The notes under the pieces: generated by a model
Database searches by the model: none
What the model was told of the DNA's origin: nothing
What the model saw: only the letters and a program-made list of their open reading frames with translations
Translations under genes and position numbers: made by a program
Source: Chaenocephalus aceratus
Lineage: Eukaryota > Chordata > Actinopteri > Perciformes > Channichthyidae
DNA: 64,000 nucleotides
Assembly (NCBI GenBank): GCA_023974075.1
Contig: CM043803.1
Location: forward strand, 5,916,282-5,980,281
Reading direction: 5' to 3'
Shown here: piece by piece, positions 42,572 to 62,884 of the stretch
Position numbering within the stretch: the stretch's first letter is position 1
Layout: the number at the start of each line of letters is the position of its first letter

Positions 42572-43075
42572 CTGCTTACTTAACGGGTGTCATTTTTGTT
42601 GTGTTTTGTTTTAAGCTGATAAAACCGGTTCTGCTGACCAAACCAGGAGGAAGTGATGTGCTGAAGGAGTATGAGGAAAAAGGAACAATTAGTCCTGCCA
42701 CAAGAAAAGTATGGTGAACATTCTAGTTGCAGACATGGTGCAGAGTGAGGGGTAAGATTCTAATTTGTTATAGCTTTGCATGAAAGTGTCATGTATGTAG
42801 GCTAAGTGTGGATGAAGTTGGTGCAATTGTATTCTACATAAATTGAGTTCATTAAGTTTATATGTTCTTAAACTGAGTCTCTTAGACTTAAATGAATGAA
42901 ATGTTGAAAATGACTGTTTTTGCTCTACAGGAGAATCCCTCAGCGACTGACCAAAGAGAAGTATGCACTGGGGATTGTTACCCTGTTTCCCTCACTCCAA
43001 GATCCACATGGGAAGACAGGCTATGTGAGTTATTCTTGATTATGATCAAAGTAGACTGATTTAGATGGCTTACAT

Positions 43076-43536
43076 CAGGGGTATCAAACTCAAGGCTCGG
43101 GGGCCAAATCCGGCCCGTGACTTCATTTTCTGTGGCCCCAGCAAAGAGCTTGCAAAGAATGATATGTTTATTATATGGTTACATGATGATTTACAGAAGC
43201 ACGTTGCCCATAAACTACATGTCCCATAAAGCATCTCATTTTTTTTTTAAATGTCACTACTTTTTTTTTGTGACTTTTTTTCCCAGAATTTGGTTTTTCT
43301 TTTCAAATTATTTTGTGACATTCTCATTGAAGAGATTTGCAATTATTTGCCCTAAACTTCTACATTCAGACGTAGTTAATTCTGAAGTTATTACCCTATC
43401 TGATAATAATCCAATGCAGAGGCAATAATGTAATATATAATACATCATTTTATATAGTCTTAAAGTTACAACCTGCCCTTTGAGTGCAACCATAATGCTG
43501 ATGTGGCCCGCGATGAAATTGAGATTGACACCCCTG
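43076..43536. mobile_element. Non-autonomous hAT element with 8-bp target duplication
   Basis: The ends are CAGGGGTATCAAACTCAA and, on the other strand, CAGGGGTGTCAATCTCAA. GCTTACAT is duplicated exactly at 43068-43075 and 43537-43544. GGCCCGTGAC and GTGGCCCGCGAT flank the ends. Confidence 0.9.
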
Positions 43537-43637
43537 GCTTACATGGTTCCTTGAATGCTGTGGGATTTCTATAACATGTACTGCATTTAAGAATTCCTGT
43601 AGTTGTATACATACTGTAGGGTAGTTTAATTTCATTT

Positions 43638-43855
43638 GGGCGGCTGTGGCTCAGGAGGTAGCGCATAGTCCAATGACTGCAGGGTTGGTGGTTCAAATCC
43701 CGGCTCCTCCTGTCCACATGTCAAAGTATCCTTAGGCAAGACACTGAACCCCGAATTGCTCCCAATGAGCAGGCCTGCACCTTGCATGGCAGCTGCCGCC
43801 ATTGGTTATGTGAATGTTTGTCCAATGGGTGAATTGTCAATTTTGTTTTTTTTTG
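43638..43855 (+). repeat. tRNA-derived SINE
   Basis: It starts GGGCGGCTGTGGCTCAGGAG (A-box context) and has a B box GGTTCAAATCCC about 45 bases on, then a body with GGCAAGACACTGAACCCC. It abuts the acceptor of SAMD3-like block 6. It lacks a convincing tRNA fold beyond the promoter boxes, so it is not a tRNA gene. Confidence 0.75.
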
Positions 43856-44644
43856 GTCAGGAGCATTTTTATGACGGCAGAAAGGCGGTGGGTTTTTAGC
43901 GTGGCGACTAAAGTCCGCTCAGAGAGCAACGCGACTTCCTGTGAGAGTCCAAGGATTCCAGAATAGAAGAGAATGGAGGCCCATGCTAAGGAGAGAGATA
44001 GGCCACTGTGATGATCATCCAGATGAGCAGAGATTCAAGAGCTCATATCTGTGATGAATCATAACAAACAACAGAGAAGTCATCATGAAGAAGATGAGAC
44101 ACACTGGAATATAGACAGCGCCTTGTCCACGATCCTGACAGATCCTCCATGTCCTTTCAGTATTCCCCCGCGCCTGCTGGACACTAAAGGATTGGTAATA
44201 TTTTATTACTCCTACTTTTTGCTTATTATGAATGTTATTTTGATATATGTTTTTAAGCAACCTTCAGTTAATGGAGATGATCTAAATCTGTGAAATTGGC
44301 ATTAGTAGTAAATTGAAAACCTGATGGTGGTTCTTGTGTTTGTGCTGTATATGTGTTTTAGATTCTCCAAGACTTCAGTCTCCTCTTTGGGTCAGAAACT
44401 CCATCCAAACTACTGGAAAAGTGGCCAACCGCCTTCAAAGCAAAGGTCATCCAACAGGCAGAAATGCTGACTTCCACACTCTTGCTGAAGCGCTTGTTGT
44501 TGTCTGCCAAGAACCAAGGGCTGATGAACCATCACTGGATCACCAGGTATGGTTTTTAGGAACTGCATTGTCATATCGCCTATTGTAAATGGTCTATGTG
44601 AGGCTGGAGGGAGTGTATGACCACACAGTTGGAGAATGCCAGGG

Positions 44645-44720
44645 TACAGTGGGTTTGGAAAGTATTCAGGCCACTTCCACTTTTTCCATACTTTATTGTG
44701 TTGTGAGACTTCATGTCTTG
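44645..44720 (+). mobile_element. Solo Tc1-like end fragment
   Basis: TACAGTGGGTTTGGAAAGTATTCAGGCC resembles the inverted terminal repeat of fish Tc1/mariner elements, followed by a short interior (CTTTATTGTGTTGTGAGAC). No matching second end is visible nearby. Confidence 0.55.
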
Positions 44721-45705
44721 TATTTTGCTACATGCACTATGAACTGTTGGACATTATACAGATTGGTAAAAAAAAAAAAAAAAGAAGTTGATCATTGTTC
44801 TCTTTCTTACAGAGTGGGACAGTGATATGACATCCATCCTCCTCCTTCTGCACCTCCTGTCACCCCAGCCTGAGGGAAGGAAGAAAACCCAGAAGATCAG
44901 TGTAGCTCAGGCCATTGACCATCTGGTCGTATTTCACAAGGTATGTGGCAGGTTTAAGAATGTTAGATCTAGCCACCAGAACTACTACAGAGAGCTGTCC
45001 ACTATGATAAAGTAGGACTAGGTTAGTGCAAATATAAACTATTCCTAAAAACACACACATGCGCATAGTTAGCCATGTAAAATTAAAATGTTGCTTGCCT
45101 TGTCCTTCAGTCCTGTAGGAGTCTGGATGAGCACCTTCAGAGCCATATGGACACGAGCCAGCCATATCTTCTTGCTTCAGGGACCAGCAAGGAGCTGTCG
45201 GCAACTTCTTCATTCTGATCGACAAGAAGCTCATCCCCTGTGAGGCTACCACTTTCCTTAGCAGCAATTGATGAACTTTTAAGCTTCACTTTGTCTTAGG
45301 CACTAGCTATGATCCAGCACTCAAAAGCATGTACACATATCTGCAAACAACTGTCTATAACATAGACGTTGACACCACCAGTGAGAGCCCAAGGTCAAGG
45401 AACTGAGAACTAAGTTTGTGAGTAATGTATAAGTGTTACATATGCAGAGTATTGCTTGATACGCCTGGATCCTTAACTCGGCACCTTAAGCTTGTTCATG
45501 GCTTGTATCCAGGAAAACATTTTAATTTGATATGCGCTCAGGATGGCTGCTGATTGCAGTTCAAAAGTTTTTTAGGTTTTAAAAAACACTTGAAGAAATA
45601 CCATGATAAGGATGGGGTCGTTTCAAGCAATAATCCTTCATCACCAGTCCAACAAGCTGTTATTCTCAGGGAAGACATTTTACATGTTGGTGATTCTGAT
45701 ATGGA

Positions 45706-46225
45706 TCAAAAAGGTCATTTGTTGCCTGGCACGGCAGGCAACATACAACCTTTTCGGACCTCCACTGCCATAGAGGGTTATTTTTTATGTTTGTACATAT
45801 ACATTTTTGCTGTTGAACAATATTGAATGTTGGTTGAATTGCATATTGTGAGAATTTGTCAGTCTTAAGAGACATGGAAAGTTTATTTGTTGAGCATCTT
45901 CATGCCTTTAATGTTGTTAAGCAGGATAGTCTTTCAGTCATCAAACTGATGCACTGCAATTTCATAAGCCTTTTGATCTGCAAGTGCCAATGACACCCTT
46001 TTTTATGTTGTCTTAGACAACTATGTGCTGTAATTTGTATTTATCCCCCCACCCCATGGGTGTGTGAGGTCCAAAAAGGTTGTTTGTTGCCTGGCACGGC
46101 AGGCAACAAACAACCTTTTCGGACATCCACTGTCAAAGAGGGTTATTTTTTTATTTGTTGAATTGCATATTGTGAGAATTTGTGCATTGTGAACATTTGT
46201 CAGTCTTAAGAGACATGCCACCATT
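45706..46225 (+). repeat. Tandem direct duplication (about 370-bp spacing) in the SAMD3-like 3' region
   Basis: Two copies start near 45710 and 46074. Each carries TTGTTGCCTGGCACGGCAGG, CCTTTTCGGAC, AGAGGGTTATTTTTT, GAATTGCATATTGTGAGAAT and CAGTCTTAAGAGACATG in the same order. Each holds one hairpin. The second copy is followed by AATAAA at 46228-46233. Confidence 0.75.
46071..46122. other. Long near-perfect hairpin (23-bp stem, 6-nt loop)
   Basis: Left arm 46071-46093 pairs with right arm 46100-46122 with one mismatch around loop GCACGG. A weaker version sits at about 45706-45757 in the duplicated upstream copy. It would fold in the transcript of the SAMD3-like unit shortly before its poly-A signal. 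Confidence 0.75.
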
Positions 46226-46227
46226 CA

Positions 46228-46233
46228 AATAAA
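46228..46233 (+). terminator. Candidate polyadenylation signal of the SAMD3-like unit
   Basis: AATAAA about 810 bases after the last recognisable coding block and just before the AACAC-rich right zone. Confidence 0.45.
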
Positions 46234-46259
46234 GCACTTGGCATATATGTTATCTGGAA

Positions 46260-46816
46260 TGATTTATTGGTCATTGTAACTTTTAACACCAGTTTGTTGT
46301 ACATCATAATACCAATACACAACATTGACACTAGATTAGTGTTCATTTTGAACTCCCAGAGGTGTTGAGGCTAATGCAAAATACAACACCAGTATAATGT
46401 GCATTCAACACTAGCTCAGTGTACATGTTTAACTCTTAAAGGTGTTGGAATGGGAGAAGATGTATCACCACTTTAGTATTACTCTACACCAGAACAGTGT
46501 TGAATTGCAACACTATCAGTGTACATGTTTAACTCTTAAAGGTGTTAGATGGGAGAAGATATATCACCACTTTAGTATTACTCTACACCAGAACAGTGTT
46601 GAATTGAAGATGCAGCAACACTGTTAGTGTTGTTATTGGCGTTGGTGTTCACATCTTACACTCTTAGTGTTGGTATAGTAACACTGTGATAGTGTTATAT
46701 TGTCAACACTTTGGAAAGTGTTAATTTAACATTTTGCTGGTGGTTTCAATATAAACTCTTTCATAGTGTTAAAATTAACTACATGGGTGTTGAATTTTAG
46801 ATTTCAAATTTGCTGT
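46260..46816. repeat. Right subterminal AACAC/GTGTT zone with internal duplication
   Basis: It is dense in ACACCAG, GTGTTGAA and AACACT motifs. A segment with GGTGTT, GGGAGAAGAT, TATCACCACTTTAGTATTAC and ACACCAGAACAGTGTTGAAT is present twice (about 46420-46515 and 46520-46610). It mirrors the zone at 36.03-36.18 kb. Confidence 0.65.
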
Positions 46817-46822
46817 AATGTT

Positions 46823-48500
46823 ATGGGCGTCGCAGCCATTCTATGAGGGTGGGACAAGTCCCCCCCCCCACTTTTTCAAATGATTAGTGTAGACCCCCCA
46901 CTGCGAAAGTCCGTGAATCGGTCCATCCACTCGCCACATTTGTAGAGCGCTGTGTCAGTGCTTCACTATCAAATCCATTCCACTTGCTTATTGAGAGAAT
47001 GCTCAAATCAATGAAACTCCCTACCATGTTTTCACTGCTACTTTGTACCAAGGCAGATTCTCACATAGCGCGCATGTTCAAGGAGTGTTGTCATAGTTGG
47101 ACAGCTCAGATCTGTTGTATGAAGCGATGCCGGTAGCGGAGGTAAGGCACACACACCAAGTGTTCAGGAAATGGTTAATACAGCGAAAATCAAAGCTGAC
47201 GATCTCTTGGTTTGATATGTTTTCTCCCCCAGACAACATGGACATAAGAACATGTTTTCAAAGAAGAGGAAAGTAAGTCTTCAGCTGGTAGCAGTTAATC
47301 AGTTAACAGTGATGGCGGCGGCGGCAAAAGCGTCTCATTTCTGGAGAGGAGTTTCGTCTTTATGTCATGATAGAGAGAGAGACAAATACTGAATAGTTTA
47401 GATGAGAAAAAGCATCGAAATGCCAGGTTACTAGTATTATCATGTAAACAGGGAACATGAATAACCCGATCTCTATGTGCTCATGTAAACACCATGATGT
47501 ACATGTAGACGCAGTCAGTGTTTTTTAGCCTCAGTTCGATAAGAGATTATTTTCTGAGTTCTTTAACTTAGGTACTCTCTCTCAAAATGGTAATGTGCAT
47601 TATGTTTTAATTATACTTCTTATCATTCAGAAGCTTTTTGTGTGTGTTTATGTTTTACTGAGTGCTTATAGGCAATTTCCATCCCAGTATTCAGTTAACT
47701 GTTTATTTTCTGTGCACAATAGATAGCTAATATTCTACCTACTGCTTGGGACTTTGAGTCTTCAAAATGTCCAATGTCACAGACTGGGACTTACTTTAGA
47801 GTCAGTTGTATTTACATTCAGTATGACTTGTTATGATTCAATGTGAAAGAGTATACTGCTCAATAAATAATGATCACTTCACCACCTCTCTTGACATCTC
47901 GGCGCTTGAGAGTGAGTCAGAGGCAGAACACAGGGACAGTGGAGAGAGGTCCATTGCTGAGGTGAGTGATGAAAGGGAAATGACAGTTGAGAGTAAATTG
48001 TGATGTGGACTCTCATCCCAGAATGTTAAGGAAATCAGTGGGGATATTGAACAGGAAGCATTTCAGTCAAGGGGCATCATATGGCCAATATAGACAGAAG
48101 AGCAACATTTAAGTCAATGATACCATTCCTAGGTGAATTTAACATCTGTATGGAGTCAGATCAGTCTCAATATTAATAAATGCTCACAGGATTCACAAAT
48201 GTATTTTGAGATTTATATATAAATGACTCTCCACAACAATATCTCTCAATGCACTCACAAATATTTATTGTTGTATATAAATGTACAAAAAATGGGCATT
48301 TAAACTGCTTTTAATTAATTCAAAGATGGCTCTGAATTAATAATCAAATATGTTCCTCCTTCCTTTACTACTGGATGAAGTTACAAAATGTATCAAACCA
48401 CCTGTTAAAATGCACCAGAATACAGGAAATCTATTTTTTTTTTCTGTGGGGGAGGACCCCCACACCCCCCGTTAAAGATGTCCCCCCCCACATTCAGGAT
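46823..48500 (+). mobile_element. Degraded hAT/ZMYM-like transposon remnant
   Basis: It starts GGGCGTCGCAGCC with a GTCCCCCCCCCCAC tract and has an exon-like start MDIRTCFQRRGK at about 47237, closed by a GTAAGT donor. It ends near GGGGGAGGACCCCCACACCC, a motif also seen inside the hAT at 20.7-21.6 kb. No full transposase or paired inverted ends could be read. Confidence 0.4.
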
Positions 48501-48589
48501 GCTTCCTACGCTGTAATGAATAGTGTAAGTGAAAAGATTGCTTACAAACGCTGTATTGTAAATGAAAAGTAAATCTGCTTAGCTGCTGC

Positions 48590-49512
48590 TCTCAGTCACT
48601 CTTGAGCTTTGTTAATCTTTTCTTTTGTTTGGACTGAAAACTGGGGAAAACAGAGGAAAGTCCCGCTGCAGCGGATTGGCTCATTTTATTGAAAACTGTA
48701 GAATAAGTGATTTATAATGAGTATAAAAGACTCTGCTTTTGGGACATGGCTGAATATGTGAAAAAATATTGAGTAGATTTACACCGTTTCGACAAATAAC
48801 AGAATTGTATTCAAGTTTTTGAAGAGAGTAGAGTTGTAATTCCAAATGCAAAACTATCTGCTAAATGTATTACAAGTATCAACATAGAAAGTACTCATAA
48901 TACAGGTGGCTACAAACTATTGTGAATGGTATTATATATTTTACATCACTTATCAACAGAGCATCTCCCATATATAAAGCTCAACTGTAGTTTCTGACCA
49001 AACACAAACTGTCCAACAGAAAAAAACGTCAGTCATTTTGAAATGATAAACCAGAAAAAACGGAAAGAAATACCAATGTACCGTCAGCAACATATTGAAG
49101 AGACTATTCTGCTAATGTTCAGGTTTTTAATTTGTATCTTGAGCCTCTGTGACATGTTTCCATGCTTTATTTTTCTCATACTGCCTGTGCAGCAGCACCT
49201 CTTTTCACCCTCTGTCTGAAACCAGAGCCCAGTCTGCTCTGATTGGTTAGCTGGCTCTGTTGGGATTGCACAACCCCTAACTTACAAGGTGTCGGAGCGC
49301 TAACCAATAGGAGTGTGAGTGTTTTCATTATGGTACGGAAGAAAACAGTAGTCCGATGGAGGCGTTTCAGGCGGGGGGGGGGGGGGGGAAGTGCGTGGGA
49401 GAGAAAACCCACTTTGGGATTTAGCCTTTGCAGACCATTAACATGCACTTAAACTCATATAACACTACAGGAAAGGGATTACCCCAGAAAGCATTATATG
49501 GCCCCTTTAAAT
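48590..49512. mobile_element. Possible TTAA-type element, one end visible
   Basis: The right border GCATTATATGGCCCCTTTAA resembles the terminus of fish TTAA-inserting elements. GATTGGTTAGCTGGC and CTAACCAATAGG lie inside. The matching left end was not found, so it may be truncated. Confidence 0.35.
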
Positions 49513-49970
49513 ATTTAAACGTAACAGGAAGAGCTGCTTAAAGCCTGCCTTCTAACCACTGTCTCCGTAACAGAAAGTATAAGAAAGTGCAATTGTGTAC
49601 ATTTACTCTGGGTCACGATATTATTATATTAAATTATAACAATTATTTCGGTGTCTTTAAGGATGAGGTGGTGCTGCACCTGCTTAGAGCTTGGACAAAT
49701 GTTTCCAATTTTGACTAAGATTAACAAATGTAAACCTGTCCTTTAACACCTCAAAAAAGTCAAAAGTAGCACTTTAGAGTCAGGAAGCTCCTTCATTCCT
49801 CACACTTTTTTTTTTTTTATTGACTTGGAAAGTCAAAAGTCAGGAGGCTAACAAGACACATTCTCTCAAGAGATTCTCCCTTTTTTTAAAGTCTTAAAGA
49901 AAGTGTGAATGTCAAGTTAACCAACCACTGTGAGCTCTCCTCATTAATCACACAGAAAGCAGAGGAACCA

Positions 49971-50209
<239 letters not shown>

Positions 50210-53200
50210 GTGAGAGCGCACGATGCACAGCCGTGATTGTTTTATCCTCTGGCTGTATGTTAATGGCCCTGGAGGATATGCCGCGTTATTCAGGGCTTAA
50301 TCTGACTTTATGCGATGACAGAGACAAGTATAGAGGGCAAATATTACGCCAGCTGTGATGCCGGCTGGTGTTCAGAGCATGCAACCGAGCTCAGAAACTC
50401 CGTCCAGTTTCATCCAGTGCGCTTGTTTTACTCAAATTAAAACCATTTTTCCTTTATTAAGCAGTGTGTAAACGTCAGCCGAGACAAAGTAGTTCCCTAA
50501 AATTGGACTACATGAGCAGGTATTCAGCAGGACTAATACATGTTGCAGTGTTACGTAATTGGAAACGTGCGCTGCATAAATTATCTCTATGACCTCCAAA
50601 TTTGGTGATTTCATGTTCAGACTGCGGATGGAACGTTCTCAAAATCCAGGCTGAAAAGATAAAAAATGCACAGGCCAAAAAAGGTTATGTTGTCATTTGA
50701 GGGAGGAATTTATTTCCTGGACAGTATAGGTATGTTGCGTCAGACAGTTGAGTTAAAAATCATAACACATTTTTTAGCAGATTGGTCTCGGGATAAAGAT
50801 TTTCCAATAAGATATTTGCTGGAAAATGAACACAAATGGTTGTGTGATGACAATCAAATCTAGATAAGAAGAAAATAAAATGAAATAAGCCAGTCAAGAG
50901 AGATAAACCAGTGCTGAAATAGTATTTTTATTAATACTTTCAAGATCCAAGTTTGAAGAATAACAAAGCTATGATGAAGACCAACTAACACTCAGACAAA
51001 CACTTGATAGTCGTCAATTCATGGTTGTATTTCATTGTACATCATGATCATGCAAAAAAACTCCAGCATCCATGTGAAGGCTGGGGGAGAAAGCGCAGCC
51101 CAATAGTATATCATTACAACGCAGGGAAAACGCTAACATCGAGGGCCTCATACCAAGCTACGGCTCCTGAATCATTTTTTTTTACAAATTTTGCGTTTTT
51201 TTTAAATATTTGTCATGTCACCTATTCAACATTCTGGATGGAGAATATTCTTATTTCAAAAGATGCAAATATCATATATTAACACTAGGCTCCATCCTTA
51301 TTCAGGTAGGTACATGGTAGAAATGCGTAACTGAAACATGCATATAACTAGGTCTCTGGTTCAACAGCAGGTCACACACACCTGCACACCAACTCTCTCT
51401 CTCTCTCTCTCTCTCTCTAACTCCTCTCCACTGAGCAGGCACCTTTAAAACCACCTAGGGTAGATTACATTAATAAATAATTTAGTCCTGATCATTCCCT
51501 CATTCTGTTAATTTGTGTTGTCTTGACTTCCTCCCTCTTTCCCTTTTGTATCTTTTAAATGTTTCTTTTTTTCTCTGTGTTGCGAGGGAGAGTGCAGAAC
51601 TCCAGCTTGGCAGGTCGGCAAATTACCAAACGACAAGTTAACAGGAACAGCGACGACGACGACAGATAAACTCAAACCAGTAACACGGGAACAGAGAAAC
51701 GACAGAGAGAGGTACAAATAAACATCTCAAGAGCAGGGGGCTCGTTAGTACACGTGGGGGAAGATGGGGGGGCGAGAGGAGAGGGAGATATCGGAGGGGG
51801 GAGGGTTTAAGATACGACTGTCGCGGATGGATGGAGACAATTAAGCAGCACAGCAAGGATGGCGCCGTGGTCACACAGCAGTGGTGCAGATATGTTCCAA
51901 AGCCTAAAACACACCACCAGGCGTGTGTATGTGTGTGTGTGTGCGTGTGCGTGTGTGCATATGATATAAAGAGAGGGCTCACAGCATTATGGGATCAGGA
52001 TGACACAATGATGAAGGTCTTCATGTTTAAAAACTATTTTTCGGACTTTCTATTTCCTTTACTCCCCGTCTTTTAAAACAGTCTTACGGCCACGGGACTG
52101 GAGCTGCTAGCCCACACCAGCGTTTATTTTTTATTTGTCGTGAATGATTAAGAGTTTCTAAAATGTAAAGGATGAACTTTAAAGGAGGAGAACTAAAGAA
52201 AATTTAAAGAAGATGAGGGAAATGTTCCTAAGCTAGATGGGGGTCACAGAGGTCATGGGGTGGTTCCCAGATGCACAGGATGAGTGTCTCTTAGATACAT
52301 GTACATATATTACACTTTTCTACATATATCTATACATACACTGTATTTACACAGTGATTATAAACAAACCAGGCCCTTGCAGTAAAGCAGAGAAAAGGAG
52401 TGGGTTAAAAGAGGGAATGGTTTAAGAGGGATAAAAAAGGAGAGATTGGGGGGGTGAATGAGGGAGAGGCGGCGGGCAAACATGCAAAACGCAGACGCCT
52501 TCCCCGGGCCGCTCTCTCCCCCCACTGCATACAGACAACACAACGTGGTCACACGTTAGATTTAAACTTGCACAATTAAAATCCCTCTTTTTTTAAAACG
52601 CAGCTGCTTTAAAAAATAAAATAAAATGAAAGGAGCCTTGAATATAACATCAGTCAGACAAAAAAGAAAAAGAAAGGTTATTCACAGGAACGCAAAGGGA
52701 ACAGGACGTTAAAAACACAACAGAAACACGTAACCTCAAATCAAACGCCCCCCCGCCCCACCCCAACAACACCATGTTCCGTCCGGTCGGAAAGAAACAA
52801 GCACACAAACGAAAACACAAACACATAAAAAGCCTAAAGTTCTACACTTTGGTGCTTCATGTTTTTGATATCAAGTTTCTCTCATCAAGTTTTCTGACTG
52901 AGCCGACTCCCCCCCTCTAAAATACAGATGGGGAATTTCTCCCTTCATCTTTACATCAACGTCCGGGTCACGAGCACAACACTTTCTATCTCAGCTGCTA
53001 GCCTCACACTCCCTTCTGCTCTCCCTTAGATAGTGAATATAAATGCTTGGTTGGGTTTTGGTGGTTTCTGTTACATCTAGTCATAATTTACACAGCATAT
53101 TCATAACTCATACTCATAAACTGTCACAAGTTCAACTGTAAATCCTCTCCTCACGCAGGACGTCTCATCTCGCGCGGGCAGAAAAAAGATGGCTGCCATG

Positions 53201-53469
53201 GGGAGGGATAGAGGGCAAAGACTCGCCCTCCAATCAGGCGCCAGATGCATGCATCATCCCATGGGGGCGGTGTCTTGTGTTCAGCCGGCCCCCAGCAGGT
53301 CAAAGGGGGGACAGGATTGGTTGGTATCGTGGAGAGGGAAGCGATCTCGCCCGGCCGGGCTCCTGGCACTAGCCAATCCACGCAGAGGACGTGCCTCTTA
53401 AACACGCTCGCTGAAAAAAACTGTCCCCCAAAACACACACTCCAGTAGACTGGAGGCTCAGGACCACTG

Positions 53470-53492
53470 GGGGGGGGGGGGGGGGGGGGGGG
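53470..53492. repeat. Poly-G homopolymer run
   Basis: More than 20 consecutive G, making poly-C in the CaMKII transcript. Its length is likely unreliable in assembly. Confidence 0.9.
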
Positions 53493-53920
53493 AGGAAATG
53501 GGAGAAAACAGACCCCAGTGTTAATTATGGGCTTGATGAGGCATTGAAATAATGATAATACATTTCTATTAGTTGTCATTGAATGTGGTCATTGTAGCTG
53601 GAAGAGCAGTAGCAGGTGATCCAGTTCATACTGGCGTTAGCTTTTAAACGAGAAGAGACGCATTTTTTGCTTTGACCAATTATGATAAGGTAAATGATGA
53701 TTTTATCACTAAAATTAACTGAATAGATAAGTCCTAAATAAGTCACTAGTGGAAGGTCCTGAGAAAACCAAAGTGATCTGCTTCTCCTGCAATGTTTTCT
53801 AATGCCTTTTACTTTAACCATCATCTGTAACAGTTGTATGTGAAAAATGCACCTTTCTAATGATTTTTGTAAGAGATGTATTTGTAGAAAGATGACATCA
53901 TCTCTGTGAACATCAGCTCT

Positions 53921-53922
<2 letters not shown>

Positions 53923-54004
<82 letters not shown>
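53923..54004. repeat. (GT)n microsatellite abutting the CaMKII stop codon
   Basis: About 82 bases of GT. On the minus strand this is a CA run starting within about ten bases of the stop codon. Confidence 0.95.
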
Positions 54005-54006
<2 letters not shown>

Positions 54007-54010
54007 CTGA

Positions 54011-62884
<8,874 letters not shown>

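Larger units (their letters stand above)
38233..45418 (+). pseudogene. Decayed SAMD3-like multicopy-family gene (intron-containing)
   Basis: Nine exon-like blocks with splice borders were read: 38233-38320 (ATG at 38239, MIVKVQYRNQKKYIKIPEA), 39806-39951 (DETGTEVDDYAFPDLL), 40601-40740, 42616-42751 (GSDVLKEYEEKGTISPATRK), 42931-43024 (KYALGIVTLFPSLQDPHGK), 43861-44194 (EHFYDG), 44362-44546 (ILQDFSLLFGSETPSKLLEK), 44813-44940 and 45111-45418 (YLQTTVYNIDV). From memory the order matches the teleost family annotated SAMD3-like, whose role is unknown. Frame breaks occur in blocks 2, 4, 6 and 9. Block 1 has a GC donor. Introns rule out a processed copy. Four hAT elements and a SINE sit in its introns. 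Confidence 0.75.
36023..46816. mobile_element. Candidate large gene-carrying unit with inverted ends and AACAC-rich subterminal zones
   Basis: The left edge reads ACGGCAAATTCG. The right edge, on the other strand, reads ACAGCAAATTTG (10 of 12 match). Next to each edge is a zone dense in GTGTT/AACAC motifs: about 150 bases on the left, about 550 on the right. Between them are four tandem 5' repeats, the decayed SAMD3-like gene, its poly-A signal at 46228-46233 and the right zone. No target duplication was found and no transposase is present, so this is a proposal. The alternative is chance AT-rich similarity around an ordinary duplicated gene. Confidence 0.45.
50870..54010 (-). other. Probable 3' UTR and downstream region of the CaMKII gene
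   Basis: There is no open frame of interest in this mostly single-copy-looking sequence, which follows the stop codon of the minus-strand gene. Near 50925 the minus strand reads AATAAA, a possible distal poly-A signal. The stretch holds a CT run (51393-51418), a poly-G run (about 53471-53492) and a GT run directly after the stop. The real 3' end is uncertain. Confidence 0.4.

Noticed and set aside
43638..43855. Functional tRNA gene
   Set aside because: A-box and B-box-like sequences are present, but no acceptor-stem pairing or clear anticodon arm follows. It fits a tRNA-derived SINE.
52237..53579. Small coding genes in 52.2-53.6 kb
   Set aside because: The frames are short, lack splice support and domains, and lie where the 3' UTR of the CaMKII gene is expected.
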